A stretch of DNA of 64,000 nucleotides from Alphaproteobacteria bacterium. Lineage in GTDB: Bacteria; Pseudomonadota; Alphaproteobacteria; JABAAW01; JAHZMA01. The stretch lies in contig JAHZMA010000091.1 in NCBI GenBank assembly GCA_022599575.1, forward strand, positions 1-64,000. Reading direction: 5' to 3'. Shown in pieces: positions 41,199 through 49,378 of this stretch. A model generated the notes under the pieces. That model was not told the DNA's origin, did not search any database, and worked only from the letters and a program-made list of their open reading frames with translations. Positions within the stretch are counted from its first letter, which is position 1, and each line of letters opens with the position of its first letter. The translations under genes were made by a program, and so were the position numbers.

Positions 41199-41287
41199 TT
41201 ATTGTAGCGCCATTTTTACTTTATATCACGTTGCCCTCTGATTGTTTAAACGATCGATATTTTAGTGCGTGGTACAGGCGGGGGGTA

Positions 41288-41350
41288 AAGGGGGGTCATT
41301 TTTGGCATTGGACTTCTGTCTCAATGCCTACAAAATGTCGCACCCCCCTT
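41288..41350. repeat. Long G/C-tract inverted repeat (63-nt hairpin)
   Basis: Three nested stems: AAGGGGGGT (41288-41296) with ACCCCCCTT (41342-41350), CATTTT (41297-41302) with AAAATG (41332-41337), and GGCATT (41304-41309) with AATGCC (41323-41328), around a 13-nt loop. Unpaired T/TAC and TCGC bulges separate the stems. The six-G and six-C runs are foreign to this AT-rich chromosome. A second G6 run lies directly upstream and a further C5 tract near 41407. It lies between tRNA-Arg and the island genes; it could be a strong terminator, a mobile-element relic or a recombination site. Confidence 0.8.
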
Positions 41351-41426
41351 ATAATAATGTTTTGCTACCTTATAAGAATAAATTTGCTATAATGCATCAT
41401 TTTCAACCCCCTTATCCGAGCCTGAT

Positions 41427-41786
41427 TTGTTTAGTCCACGTTATAAAAATACCATCACTGCAGAGTTTCAGCTTCTGCCCGAACGCGTTGATGCGCTAAA
41501 ATTATGGCAAAATGAAATCAATCAAGAATTGCGGAAGCCCAAAGATAAGCTTCGTGCCGAAAAACAAATGCACGAGCAATTTTTTACGGATATTTTTGAA
41601 AAAGTGCTTGGTTACAAAAAACGCAGCGCAGGCAATAACCAATGGACAATTACCAGCGAATATGCCACCGATTTAGACGCCACGCGCCCTGATGGTTGCT
41701 TGGGTGTTTTCACAGATGAAGCTGATAATGCTGATGATGTGCAGGCGGTGATAGAGTTAAAAAGCCTTAAAACCGACCTGATTTAA
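41427..41786 (+). pseudogene. N-terminal remnant of a type IIG restriction-modification enzyme
   Basis: The 119-residue frame (TTG start) ends abruptly. It has the N-terminal nuclease domain of large combined restriction-methylase proteins (Eco57I/TaqI-like class): a helical LPERVDALKLWQNEINQELR, KLRAEKQMHEQFFTDIFEKV, LGYKKRS, DLDATRPDGCLGVF and then AVIELKSLKTDL, which supplies the ExK half of a PD-(D/E)xK site. Intact relatives continue for several hundred residues with a methylase domain. Here the frame stops with TAA; reading stays protein-like for about 22 more codons in the same frame, then the opposite-strand R-M genes begin. Its likely C-terminal counterpart lies at 44640-44879. Confidence 0.65.
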
Positions 41787-41867
41787 GACAAAACCGAAAA
41801 GATGACTATAGAGCGTATTAAAGAAAGAGGCGGATATGATGAAATACATGGCTAGTTGATAGCTATA

Positions 41868-42899
41868 TCAAATTTCATTTAATAATTTTTTTCTATTCCA
41901 ATTATAGCCATCGGGTTTAATAACTTCACCATTGAAAATTGCCTGTAATTTTCTATCGTTTATAATACGAGATGCTATTTTTTCTTCATTGATAAGAATT
42001 TCAGTTTCAGTATGTAAGCACCATTCTTGTAATACTTGTTTATATTCGATTTTATTACGATTGTCTTGATTGTTTAAAAATTTGCATTTTTCTATAAACT
42101 TACGGTCTGATATTACATTGATAATGGCGAGCAATTGTTTCATTGTATCTTTTTCACCTGATAAAAAATCCCATAATTCAGCTGAAAGTAAAATTTCATC
42201 TTCTGAAAAAAACTTGGTTCCGCCAATAATTGAGTTTAAAAAACGTTTTTTACAATATCCTGTTGTCGTATCGCTTGTAGGGTCGAAAGGGAACCCTAAA
42301 TAGAAATTAACGCTTTTGCCTTTAAAGAGACGTTTGAGAGCTACTCTACCTTCCATAATTTTACGTTTTTCGCTTATCATATTGCTAGAATTTGGCTTTA
42401 CGGTTTTTAATTCTATTGCTGTAACGGAAACGTTATTTTCAATAAACACATCTGCTGAAAAATCTTGTACATTGATAGTTACAGTATCATTCGTTTTTAG
42501 TATTTCTTGAAGCTCATTTGCAAGATTAGGGTTTCTTTTGCCATTAGAAAGTTGAGTAACTATTTCATCAATTTTGTTTTTTTGAGAGATTGGAATAGAT
42601 AAATTCCCTTTCTTTTTTGAAGTATATTCGCGTTTTTCACCACCAGATAAAATATGTGCAATTTTTTCAAAAAAGTTTTGTCCAAGAGTTGTGTTTAAAC
42701 CGTGTAACCAACTACTTAAACTAATAAAACACGGTATATCATGACCAATTTTCCCTAATTTATTACCAAACGCTTCTAAAAAAGCTTCATGAAAAGGTGC
42801 GTTACGATTATTTGAAGCATCTTGGGGGAATGTGTCAAATCGTTTTACTAAGATATTTATAACGGTGGATGCTACGTGTTCTTTGATTTCATTATTCAT
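41868..42899 (-). CDS. Type II restriction endonuclease, TdeIII-like
   Basis: The 343-residue protein lies one base after the methyltransferase stop, in the classic R-M order. The N-terminal segment NAPFHEAFLEAFGNKLGKIG followed by SLSSWLHGLNTTLGQNFFEK resembles the TdeIII family. A candidate PD-(D/E)xK site is FSADVF...VTAIELKTVK (about residues 150-170), with Asp and then E-x-K. If the family call is right, a GGNCC-like target is expected by family precedent, but this is not proven. The base composition is visibly more AT-rich than that of flanking housekeeping genes. Fallback description: R-M associated nuclease of unknown specificity. Confidence 0.65.
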   Translation of the reverse strand: MNNEIKEHVASTVINILVKRFDTFPQDASNNRNAPFHEAFLEAFGNKLGKIGHDIPCFISLSSWLHGLNTTLGQNFFEKIAHILSGGEKREYTSKKKGNLSIPISQKNKIDEIVTQLSNGKRNPNLANELQEILKTNDTVTINVQDFSADVFIENNVSVTAIELKTVKPNSSNMISEKRKIMEGRVALKRLFKGKSVNFYLGFPFDPTSDTTTGYCKKRFLNSIIGGTKFFSEDEILLSAELWDFLSGEKDTMKQLLAIINVISDRKFIEKCKFLNNQDNRNKIEYKQVLQEWCLHTETEILINEEKIASRIINDRKLQAIFNGEVIKPDGYNWNRKKLLNEI

Positions 42900-42900
42900 G

Positions 42901-44508
42901 TTAGCATTTTTTCAAGTGAAAAATTGTTTCTGAATAAGGATTTTTATCGCGTTCAGTTCTGTTTAGAACGGGTCTTTCATAGCTATTAATAATCTTCATA
43001 TCAGCTTGTTTTGCAATTTCAGGATATAAATTCCATTTATCATTAGCAACAAGGAAAACATTAAAATCATCAATCATATATTTGCGTGCATTTTTTAATA
43101 CCGCAGCTATTCCTTGAGCATATTCATCACGTGCTTTTTTGCCTTTCCCTTTATATAAGGGACCTATTTCTAGTTCATCGTTGCGTTCAAAACCAAATAA
43201 ATCATAGGCATAAGCATGTTGTTCGTGGTAATCAATTTGTCCAACATAGGGGGGAGAAGAAAATATACCGCTTATTTTATTTTTTGAAAGTAATTTGCCA
43301 AAAGTTAAATTATTTTTTGTTACCTCGCTTATTATATCTACTTCTTGAGAGTTTGCAGATAATACGGTTGAGTAGGCATTAGTACGAAGCGTTGAAAATT
43401 CTTTTAATCTTGCAACGGTATCATTAGCATAGCGTATAAACCAGTTTTTACTTGAAAAAATAGGTTTGCATATTTTTTTATGCTTATGGCAATAATAACT
43501 ATTAAATTGAGGCTCTTTTAATGTTGCAAGGTCAGAATGCATTGTAGCCCTACAAGAACGTATGGTACGGCTTAAAATAATACAGACAATATTTTTAATG
43601 TCTTTGTTTTTGATATTATTACTCAAAGCATAAATATTTTTAATTTCATCATAAATATTTTTAATGTACCATTTGTCTAAAAAGGTGTGGTTTTGGTCGG
43701 ATTGCAATTTTATATTATATTTTTGTAAAAGCTGATGATAATTATCTAAGAATTTTTTTTCTTTTTCTTGTGAATATACATCTTCATCGATTTCATCTTT
43801 ATAAACTTTTCTTTTGAATTGTGGGCTTGGAAAGTGTTTTTGATTAAACATTGAAAGTTCGTTTGAAAGTTCTTTTTCAAATTCCATAATTTTGGCATTC
43901 ACTGGAATTTCATTTAATTGAAAAATTATATTGGCTATTTCTTCTTCTAGTTCATGAAGTTGATAATTGGATAATTTTGCTTCAGCAATCGAACAGTTGA
44001 ATTTTGATATATCAATTCCGATGCTATTAATACCTAATTCGTTTGCTTGTACTAAGGTTGTACCAGAACCGCTAAAGGGGTCCAAAATGGTGTCGCCTTT
44101 ATTAAAAAATATGTCACGCTTAAAACTATCTATATGGCTATCAATAAAATATTCTACTAATTGAGGGATATATTTTCCTTTATAAGGGTGCAAGCGGTGC
44201 ACATGCTTGGTTGTATCTTTTTCTCTTAAATGGTCAAAAGATAGCGCCCAATTTAAATCATCACCTAATTTTTCTTTCCAACGGATTTCACGGTTGCCAA
44301 GGTAAGAATTATAATAAGATTGTAATTCTGCAATATCTATCAAGCCACCATCAAAGGTTTGAATTTTTCCATATTGAATAAGATAGCTGATATTACTATT
44401 AGAAATGTTGCGCGAAAGAAATGTACTTGCCCAACGCGAGGCTTCTTTCACAGTGACTAAGTTACTGTTAGATTCATTAGAAAGAATATTGAGCGATAAT
44501 TGATACAT
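42901..44508 (-). CDS. Type II DNA methyltransferase, probably N4-cytosine
   Basis: The SAM-binding motif I DPFSGSGTTLVQANELG (near residue 145) precedes the catalytic motif IV FSSPPYVGQIDYHEQ (near residue 415), with about 270 residues between. The S-P-P-Y motif is typical of m4C enzymes, and motif I before motif IV with a long insert is shared by a group of bacterial m4C methylases. A short N-terminal helix-turn-helix-like region (TVKEASRWASTFLSRNISNS) may bind DNA or a promoter. ATG 44508, with AGGAAG just upstream, is preferred over 44547. It protects the host against the adjoining nuclease. Confidence 0.82.
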   Translation of the reverse strand: MYQLSLNILSNESNSNLVTVKEASRWASTFLSRNISNSNISYLIQYGKIQTFDGGLIDIAELQSYYNSYLGNREIRWKEKLGDDLNWALSFDHLREKDTTKHVHRLHPYKGKYIPQLVEYFIDSHIDSFKRDIFFNKGDTILDPFSGSGTTLVQANELGINSIGIDISKFNCSIAEAKLSNYQLHELEEEIANIIFQLNEIPVNAKIMEFEKELSNELSMFNQKHFPSPQFKRKVYKDEIDEDVYSQEKEKKFLDNYHQLLQKYNIKLQSDQNHTFLDKWYIKNIYDEIKNIYALSNNIKNKDIKNIVCIILSRTIRSCRATMHSDLATLKEPQFNSYYCHKHKKICKPIFSSKNWFIRYANDTVARLKEFSTLRTNAYSTVLSANSQEVDIISEVTKNNLTFGKLLSKNKISGIFSSPPYVGQIDYHEQHAYAYDLFGFERNDELEIGPLYKGKGKKARDEYAQGIAAVLKNARKYMIDDFNVFLVANDKWNLYPEIAKQADMKIINSYERPVLNRTERDKNPYSETIFHLKKC

Positions 44509-44639
44509 AGCTTCCTGCAAATTAATATACCTGAATATAAAGTACATACTTTATAAGATACATACAAGAGATACAATGGAGTTATCCAAATTCATTATCT
44601 ATATCATGTTTCTTACGCCCTGCTTCACCGCTTCGCTTG

Positions 44640-44879
44640 CCAAGTTCTGACATAGCATGGCTAATAATAGGGTCATATTTAACCAACAAGCTGAAAAAAG
44701 ATAACATCACCCTAAAAGGCGAAGTAAAAGAAGAATGGCTAGAGAGATTCGAACGGTTAAAATCCGAGATACAGGTGATAGATACCGCCATCACCCAAGC
44801 CGAGCAAACACTCAACCAACTCACCTATCAACTTTACGGGCTAACAACAGAAGAAACCAACCTGATTGAGGGTGAGTAA
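44640..44879 (+). pseudogene. C-terminal remnant of a type IIG restriction-modification enzyme
   Basis: This open stretch reads KEEWLERFERLKSEIQVID, then AEQTLNQLTYQLYGLTTEET and NLIEGE before a stop. The xxLVYxLYGLTxEExxxxE end is the hallmark C-terminus of large type II restriction-methylases. There is no ribosome site or plausible start, and the upstream part is not protein-like. It has the same strand as the 41427 remnant and the expected polarity, so both are probably the two ends of one broken gene with its middle lost and an R-M pair in its place. Confidence 0.6.
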
Positions 44880-45131
44880 TGGAATTTCACATTAAAAGCA
44901 AAATCAAGGTCGCTGTTAATCAATAAGATGCTTTATTCACACTTTATCCCTTTAGTTATCCATAGAGTCTTAAAAATTAAAATAAAGAAATTTATTGATA
45001 TAAAAAACAATCCACAGAAAATTATAAAAAATTATTGAATCAAATCAGAGTCTTGACTCAATAATTTGGCTAATGAATTTGACGGGTGCCATTTTTTGTT
45101 CATAATCATTTATAATGGCATTAAGGTAATT
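44880..45131 (+). promoter_or_regulatory. Promoter region of the DprA-like/PRTase cassette with inverted repeats
   Basis: This is a 252-nt very AT-rich gap. AAATTATTGA (45029-45038) and TCAATAATTT (45058-45067) are perfect inverted repeats 19 nt apart. A second palindrome, GAGTC-TT-GACTC (45048-45059), partly overlaps the right arm and contains a TTGACT (-35-like) at 45053-45058. A repressor binding site over a promoter is plausible. AAGG at 45123-45126 lies 5 nt before the ATG at 45132. No ORF is supported in the gap; a frame opening at 45066 is only an extension of the next gene. Confidence 0.45.
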
Positions 45132-46052
45132 ATGAATATGAATACACAGTCACAGCTTTTAAAATCTTTTGATAATCAATCGCCTTTTCACAATGCGTTA
45201 TGCGATTCTGATGAAATTGGTGCGTTTGAAGCTTTGTGGCTTGGCGAAGATGTGAAAAGTTCAAAAGGGATTGCAACTAAATTTAAATCTTTTCCTGAAG
45301 CATCACATGCTGATTTAATTGATAATGAAACAATGATTAAAGAACATGCGAAACGGGTTTATGATATTTTTGATAAAGAAAGAATTAAACCTTCTTTGAT
45401 ACTACGTTCTACCTATAATTATCCTAAAAGATTAAATGATGCCCAATATCCTGTTAGCTTGATGTATGCAAGGGGTAATATCAATTTCCTTGAAGAAAAA
45501 TCTGCCGTTGCTGTGATTGGCACAAGAACTGCAACTGATGAGGGCAAGGCGCGCACCAAACGATTGGTCAAAATATTAGTTGATGAAGGTTTTATTATTG
45601 TATCAGGGTTGGCGGAAGGCATTGATACTGTTGCTCACCAAACCGCCATTAATAATGGGGGTAAAACGATTGCGGTGATGGGTGTACCAATCAGCCGTTA
45701 CTACCCTACAAAAAATAGAGATTTGCAAGATGAAATTGCAAAGAATCATTTATTATTGTCGCATGTTCCTGTTTTACGTTCTTATCAGCAGCAAGATACT
45801 CGAAAGCTTAATTTTTTCTTTCCTGAACGTAATAGTATTATGTCCGCTTTGTCTCAGGCAAGTATCATTGTGGAAGCTTCTGATACGTCAGGAACATTGA
45901 TACAAGCAAAACAAGCATTAAAACAAGGCAGACAGCTTTTTATTCTTGATAGTTGCTTTAATAATTCAGATTTGAAATGGCCACATCAATTTTTGGCAAA
46001 AGGAGCTATTCGCGTTAAAGAACCAGAGGATATTATAAAAAACCTTGGTTAA
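45132..46052 (+). CDS. DprA-like (SLOG superfamily) protein of a defence-type cassette
   Basis: The 306-residue protein has the complete DprA/Smf Rossmann-fold pattern: AVAVIGTRTATDEGKARTKR, FIIVSGLAEGIDTVAHQTAI, GGKTIAVMGVPISRYYPTKN, FFPERNSIMSALSQASIIVE, then SDTSGTLIQAKQALKQGR. Housekeeping DprA has an N-terminal SAM-like and C-terminal winged-helix domain; here the N-terminal 110 residues are unlike these and the protein ends right after the fold. The SLOG superfamily (Smf/DprA-LOG) has been proposed to bind or process nucleotides in conflict systems. The next gene, overlapping by 8 nt, codes a phosphoribosyltransferase, so a joint nucleotide-related role is inferred. ATG 45132 with AAGG upstream is chosen over 45066. 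Confidence 0.78.
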   Translation: MNMNTQSQLLKSFDNQSPFHNALCDSDEIGAFEALWLGEDVKSSKGIATKFKSFPEASHADLIDNETMIKEHAKRVYDIFDKERIKPSLILRSTYNYPKRLNDAQYPVSLMYARGNINFLEEKSAVAVIGTRTATDEGKARTKRLVKILVDEGFIIVSGLAEGIDTVAHQTAINNGGKTIAVMGVPISRYYPTKNRDLQDEIAKNHLLLSHVPVLRSYQQQDTRKLNFFFPERNSIMSALSQASIIVEASDTSGTLIQAKQALKQGRQLFILDSCFNNSDLKWPHQFLAKGAIRVKEPEDIIKNLG

Positions 46053-46710
46053 TTTTAATTTACGTAAAATAGAATTAAAAGATAACCATCATTTTATTAA
46101 TAAAAATGATGAATGTTTTTATATGATGGCGTTTGTATCACCGTTAGATTACCGAAATGGTGTAGAGGAAGATTTGCTTTATAATTTTAAAAAGCCGATG
46201 TATAAAAAACCCAATCCATTAGAGTGGCGACATAAAGAAAAAGCAATAAGAGAAATAGCTGATATTTTTAAAAACAGTGTTTTTGATAAGTTTAACAATA
46301 AACAAACGATTGTTATTCCTATACCACCATCGAAAATAGTAGAACATGATGGACATGATGATAGAGTTGTACAGCTTTTAAAGATTGCACTTAAAGAAAA
46401 TATTAAAGTTACGTATAGGGATGATATTTTGATTCAAACAGAAAGCTATCCAGCATCACATGAAAACGATGGAAATCGTATATCAAAGGAAAAGCTTGAA
46501 TCAATTTATGAAATTAAGTTAGATGCGTTAGATTTAAATATTGAACAAATTATTATTTTTGATGATGTTATTACTTCAGGTGCTCATTTTAGAGCAGTTT
46601 GTAATAAACTTGAACAAGGGTTAGGTGATAAATTTCAAGAATATGATATTAAAGGCTTGTTTATCGGTAGAAAAATTCACGAAGAGTCTGACAATGATTT
46701 CATAATATGA
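46045..46710 (+). CDS. Phosphoribosyltransferase-fold protein paired with the DprA-like gene
   Basis: The 221-residue protein carries the type I phosphoribosyltransferase PRPP loop as IIIFDDVITSGAHFRAVCNK (about residues 167-186), preceded by a strand IVIPIPPSK like the ComF-type family. The mid-region RISKEKLESIYEIKLDAL matches the flexible-loop segment of ComF-like proteins only loosely. The acceptor base is not identifiable. The gene starts at TTG 46045, overlapping the upstream stop by 8 nt, so translation is coupled; the next ATG pair is at 46123 and would remove 26 residues of plausible protein. It lies 4 nt before the end of convergent aroQ. Confidence 0.7.
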   Translation: MVNFNLRKIELKDNHHFINKNDECFYMMAFVSPLDYRNGVEEDLLYNFKKPMYKKPNPLEWRHKEKAIREIADIFKNSVFDKFNNKQTIVIPIPPSKIVEHDGHDDRVVQLLKIALKENIKVTYRDDILIQTESYPASHENDGNRISKEKLESIYEIKLDALDLNIEQIIIFDDVITSGAHFRAVCNKLEQGLGDKFQEYDIKGLFIGRKIHEESDNDFII

Positions 46711-46714
46711 ATAA

Positions 46715-47143
46715 TCACCCCAACCATTCACTCATTTTTTGTGCGGCGAAGATATAGCCTGATGCGCCTAGCCCCACAATCGCACCATTGGCGCGGGTGG
46801 TGATATAAGAATGATGGCGAAAGGATTCGCGGCTATAAATATTGCTGAGATGCACTTCAATCACATAGCCCTCATAGGCATTTAGCGCATCAAAAATCGC
46901 GATAGATGTATGGCTAAACGCGCCTGCATTGATGATGATGCCAGCATAAGTGCCACGTGCCTCGTGAATTTTATCAATCAACACCCCCTCATGGTTGGAT
47001 TGCAGATGGTCAATTTGTAGGTTGCTGAATGTTTTTTGGCAACGCGCCATAATATCATCAAGCGTATTCGTGCCGTAAAGGTCAGGTTCTCGTGTGCCGA
47101 GTAAATTTAAGTTTGGTCCGTTTATGATAAGAATTTTATTCAT
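46715..47143 (-). CDS. aroQ: Type II 3-dehydroquinate dehydratase
   Basis: The enzyme catalyses the third step of the shikimate pathway. It has the complete family pattern: ILIINGPNLNLLGTREPDLYG at the start with the catalytic-loop region following, GIIINAGAFSHTSIAIFDAL, VEVHLSNIYSRESFRHHSY (here reading VIEVHLSN) and AIVGLGASGYIFA. The length is 142 residues. In many alphaproteobacteria aroQ precedes accBC; that is not so here, since the island ends directly against it. Confidence 0.97.
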   Translation of the reverse strand: MNKILIINGPNLNLLGTREPDLYGTNTLDDIMARCQKTFSNLQIDHLQSNHEGVLIDKIHEARGTYAGIIINAGAFSHTSIAIFDALNAYEGYVIEVHLSNIYSRESFRHHSYITTRANGAIVGLGASGYIFAAQKMSEWLG

Positions 47144-47166
47144 GGTTCATTATCCGCATTCATGTA

Positions 47167-48267
47167 TTAAGGTTGTCGCAACCAATTTTCAGCATTATTG
47201 ACGGCAATGTCAATATCGTCTGGCGTGATTTGTTGTTGTAATTGTTCAAGTTGTAAAATGGCTTGTTCATCGCCGCTTTTTGCCGCGAGATAATACCATC
47301 TATAGGCTTTTCTTTTATCAGTCTCTTCATCACCATTAAGGTATAATTTTCCTAATGCGGTAAAAGAATCACGCTGATTATTGCGTGCCGCTTGTTCGTA
47401 CCATTCAATGGCAATATCACGATTTTGCGCGACGGCATTATTATCGGTGCTGTATAAATCGCCTAATGCTTTTTGGGCATTTGCATTGCCTTTTTGCGCA
47501 GCTTTGGTAAATAATGCAAAGGCTTCGGCATCACTTTGTGTTACTTCTCTGCCCTCAAGATAGAGTTTTCCTAATGCGACTTGTGCGTTTTCATCGCCTT
47601 GTTCTGCTGCCAATTTTGACCAATAAAGTTGCTGTTGCCCATCTTGTGGCACGCCTCTGCCATCGGCAAATAAACGCCCTAATGCGGCTTGCGCTTCTTT
47701 ATCGCCTCTCTCGGCGGCGCGCCAATACCATTTTGCCGCCCTGCCATCATTGACTGATGTGCCGAAACCTTGTTCATACATCAGCGCCACTTGTTTTATC
47801 GCTGTTAGATCCTCATGTTGGTCAGCGGCTTGCGTGTAATATTGCAATGCCAATTCGTAATCTTGTGCGACATCATTCCTGCCATAAAAAAAGATGTCTG
47901 CTAATCGTAATGTGGCATGAAGGTTACCATTTTCGGCTGCTGGTTCATACCAGCGCACTGCTTCTACAATATCAGGCGCGCGCCCCAACCCTTGATAGTA
48001 AATATCAGCTAACGAGGTTTGCGCTGCCACATGATTTTTACGCGCGGCGCGGTGATACCATTCTTCAGCTTTGTTATAAAATTTGAGCTTAAATACGCCA
48101 TATTTGGCAAATAATAAATAGCTATCGGCTAATTCATTTTGTGAATCAACATCACCTTGTTGGGCAAGAATAGTTGTTCGGCGAATGCGGTCGGCATTCA
48201 AGCCTGCTAATATTATTGCCAGCGTTATCGTAAGCCCGATAATCACCAATATAAGTCTTTGCAACAT
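47167..48267 (-). CDS. Sel1-like (SLR) repeat protein
   Basis: After one N-terminal membrane or signal helix (LILVIIGLTITLAIILAGL) about eight to nine Sel1 repeats follow, each with the A-x-x-x-L-G-x-L-Y/F-x-x-G-x-G-V-x-x-D/A-x-x-x-A pattern: for example AQAALGRLFADGRGVPQDGQ and AQVALGKLYLEGREVTQSDA. Such solenoids are scaffolds for protein-protein contacts, often in the periplasm. No enzymatic domain is present. Function unknown. Confidence 0.8.
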   Translation of the reverse strand: MLQRLILVIIGLTITLAIILAGLNADRIRRTTILAQQGDVDSQNELADSYLLFAKYGVFKLKFYNKAEEWYHRAARKNHVAAQTSLADIYYQGLGRAPDIVEAVRWYEPAAENGNLHATLRLADIFFYGRNDVAQDYELALQYYTQAADQHEDLTAIKQVALMYEQGFGTSVNDGRAAKWYWRAAERGDKEAQAALGRLFADGRGVPQDGQQQLYWSKLAAEQGDENAQVALGKLYLEGREVTQSDAEAFALFTKAAQKGNANAQKALGDLYSTDNNAVAQNRDIAIEWYEQAARNNQRDSFTALGKLYLNGDEETDKRKAYRWYYLAAKSGDEQAILQLEQLQQQITPDDIDIAVNNAENWLRQP

Positions 48268-48347
48268 TTGCTACTCCGCTATTAAGGCTGATATATTAGC
48301 ATAAAAAGAGTAACAAATCAGCAATGTTTTTAGGCGAGAGCTTTGCA

Positions 48348-49370
48348 TCATACTGATGATAAAAATTCTTCAGCTAGCAAACAAGCTTGTGTGGTAAAAT
48401 CTTTGCTTTGTTGGGCGGCAAGTAAGGTGGTTGCATGCGAGCCAATCCAGCCCAATAGCACCATTTTTCGCAACATGATAAAGCAGGGTATCATGGCAAT
48501 ATCATCGGGCGTTAAGTGTCGGGTTTTTAGATAACCTGCAAGCCATGCTTCAATTATTTCAGGCTTTTCGGGGTGATTTTCAATGAAAGAAAATGCTGCC
48601 CCAATATCATATAAAAACCAGCTAAAACCGCAATCATCAAAATCCAGCACTTTTAGCTTATCGCCTTCAATTAAAAAATTGGCAAGCCGTAAATCAGCGT
48701 GAATCAGCCCATAATTATCATCAGATTGACCGTAATGATATAGTTTACTTTTTATTTTTTCAGTGGTGCGCGTCAGTAATTTTATTGCCTCATTACTCAT
48801 GCTTGGATTTTTTATGGTCGAGTCACTATTATTGACTGTATGTTGCCATGCGCCCCAATGTGGATTTGCGCCAATCATACCATCAAAATCCCAATTTAAG
48901 CGGGTGAAAAATGATGGGAGCTCGCCCGCAAATTTTTGACTATGCAGATGCAATTTTGCAGTGATATTGCCCAGATGATAAAAATTTTTAGGTAATTGCT
49001 GATGCTCATTTAAGTGATGACCTGTTAAAAATTCAAACAGCAACATATGATATTGTTGTTGAGTAATATTATCATCGTAACATTGCAATTTTTTGCCATT
49101 TTTGCCGTGCAAAATATCAGCAGTGATGATGATATTATCGCGCTGCAACGCTTCAATCCATGCAATTTCACTTAAAATCGCATCGCTAGAATGATAGCCT
49201 ACTCGGTTGATACGCAAGATTTTTATCACAGGATTATACTGAACCTTAAAAGTGGCGTTTTCCGAAAGATTGATAAGTTGATAATCAGCATCTGCTGGAA
49301 TATCCCATAAGATATGACTTGCTTGGGCGATGCGTTGCAAATCATCAGTGATTAAAGCAAAATCTTGCAT
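48348..49370 (-). CDS. Aminoglycoside phosphotransferase (APH) family kinase
   Basis: This is a protein-kinase-like fold with the catalytic loop GLIHADLRLANFLI (H-x-D-x-x-x-x-N, near residue 230) and the metal-binding Asp in LKVLDFDDCGFSWFLYDIG. The N-terminal lobe includes TFKVQYNPVIKILRINR. Relatives include homoserine kinase ThrB-like and SrkA-type kinases as well as amino-acid and choline-type kinases; the true substrate is unknown and antibiotic resistance is not implied. The 340-residue length fits. It ends 80 nt before the Sel1 protein gene. Confidence 0.8.
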   Translation of the reverse strand: MQDFALITDDLQRIAQASHILWDIPADADYQLINLSENATFKVQYNPVIKILRINRVGYHSSDAILSEIAWIEALQRDNIIITADILHGKNGKKLQCYDDNITQQQYHMLLFEFLTGHHLNEHQQLPKNFYHLGNITAKLHLHSQKFAGELPSFFTRLNWDFDGMIGANPHWGAWQHTVNNSDSTIKNPSMSNEAIKLLTRTTEKIKSKLYHYGQSDDNYGLIHADLRLANFLIEGDKLKVLDFDDCGFSWFLYDIGAAFSFIENHPEKPEIIEAWLAGYLKTRHLTPDDIAMIPCFIMLRKMVLLGWIGSHATTLLAAQQSKDFTTQACLLAEEFLSSV

Positions 49371-49378
49371 GATGAAAT

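Noticed and set aside
41150-41499. Short plus-strand frames across tRNA-Arg and the hairpin
   Set aside because: They run through the tRNA gene and the G/C inverted repeat and show no protein-like composition.
44582-44824. Minus-strand frame overlapping the type IIG C-terminal remnant
   Set aside because: The plus-strand frame has the recognisable YQLYGLTTEE end; the minus-strand frame is Ser-rich with no family or start signal.
47757-48086. Plus-strand frame of 109 codons
   Set aside because: It is the shadow of the Sel1-repeat gene; the repeats of the real gene create long open antisense frames.
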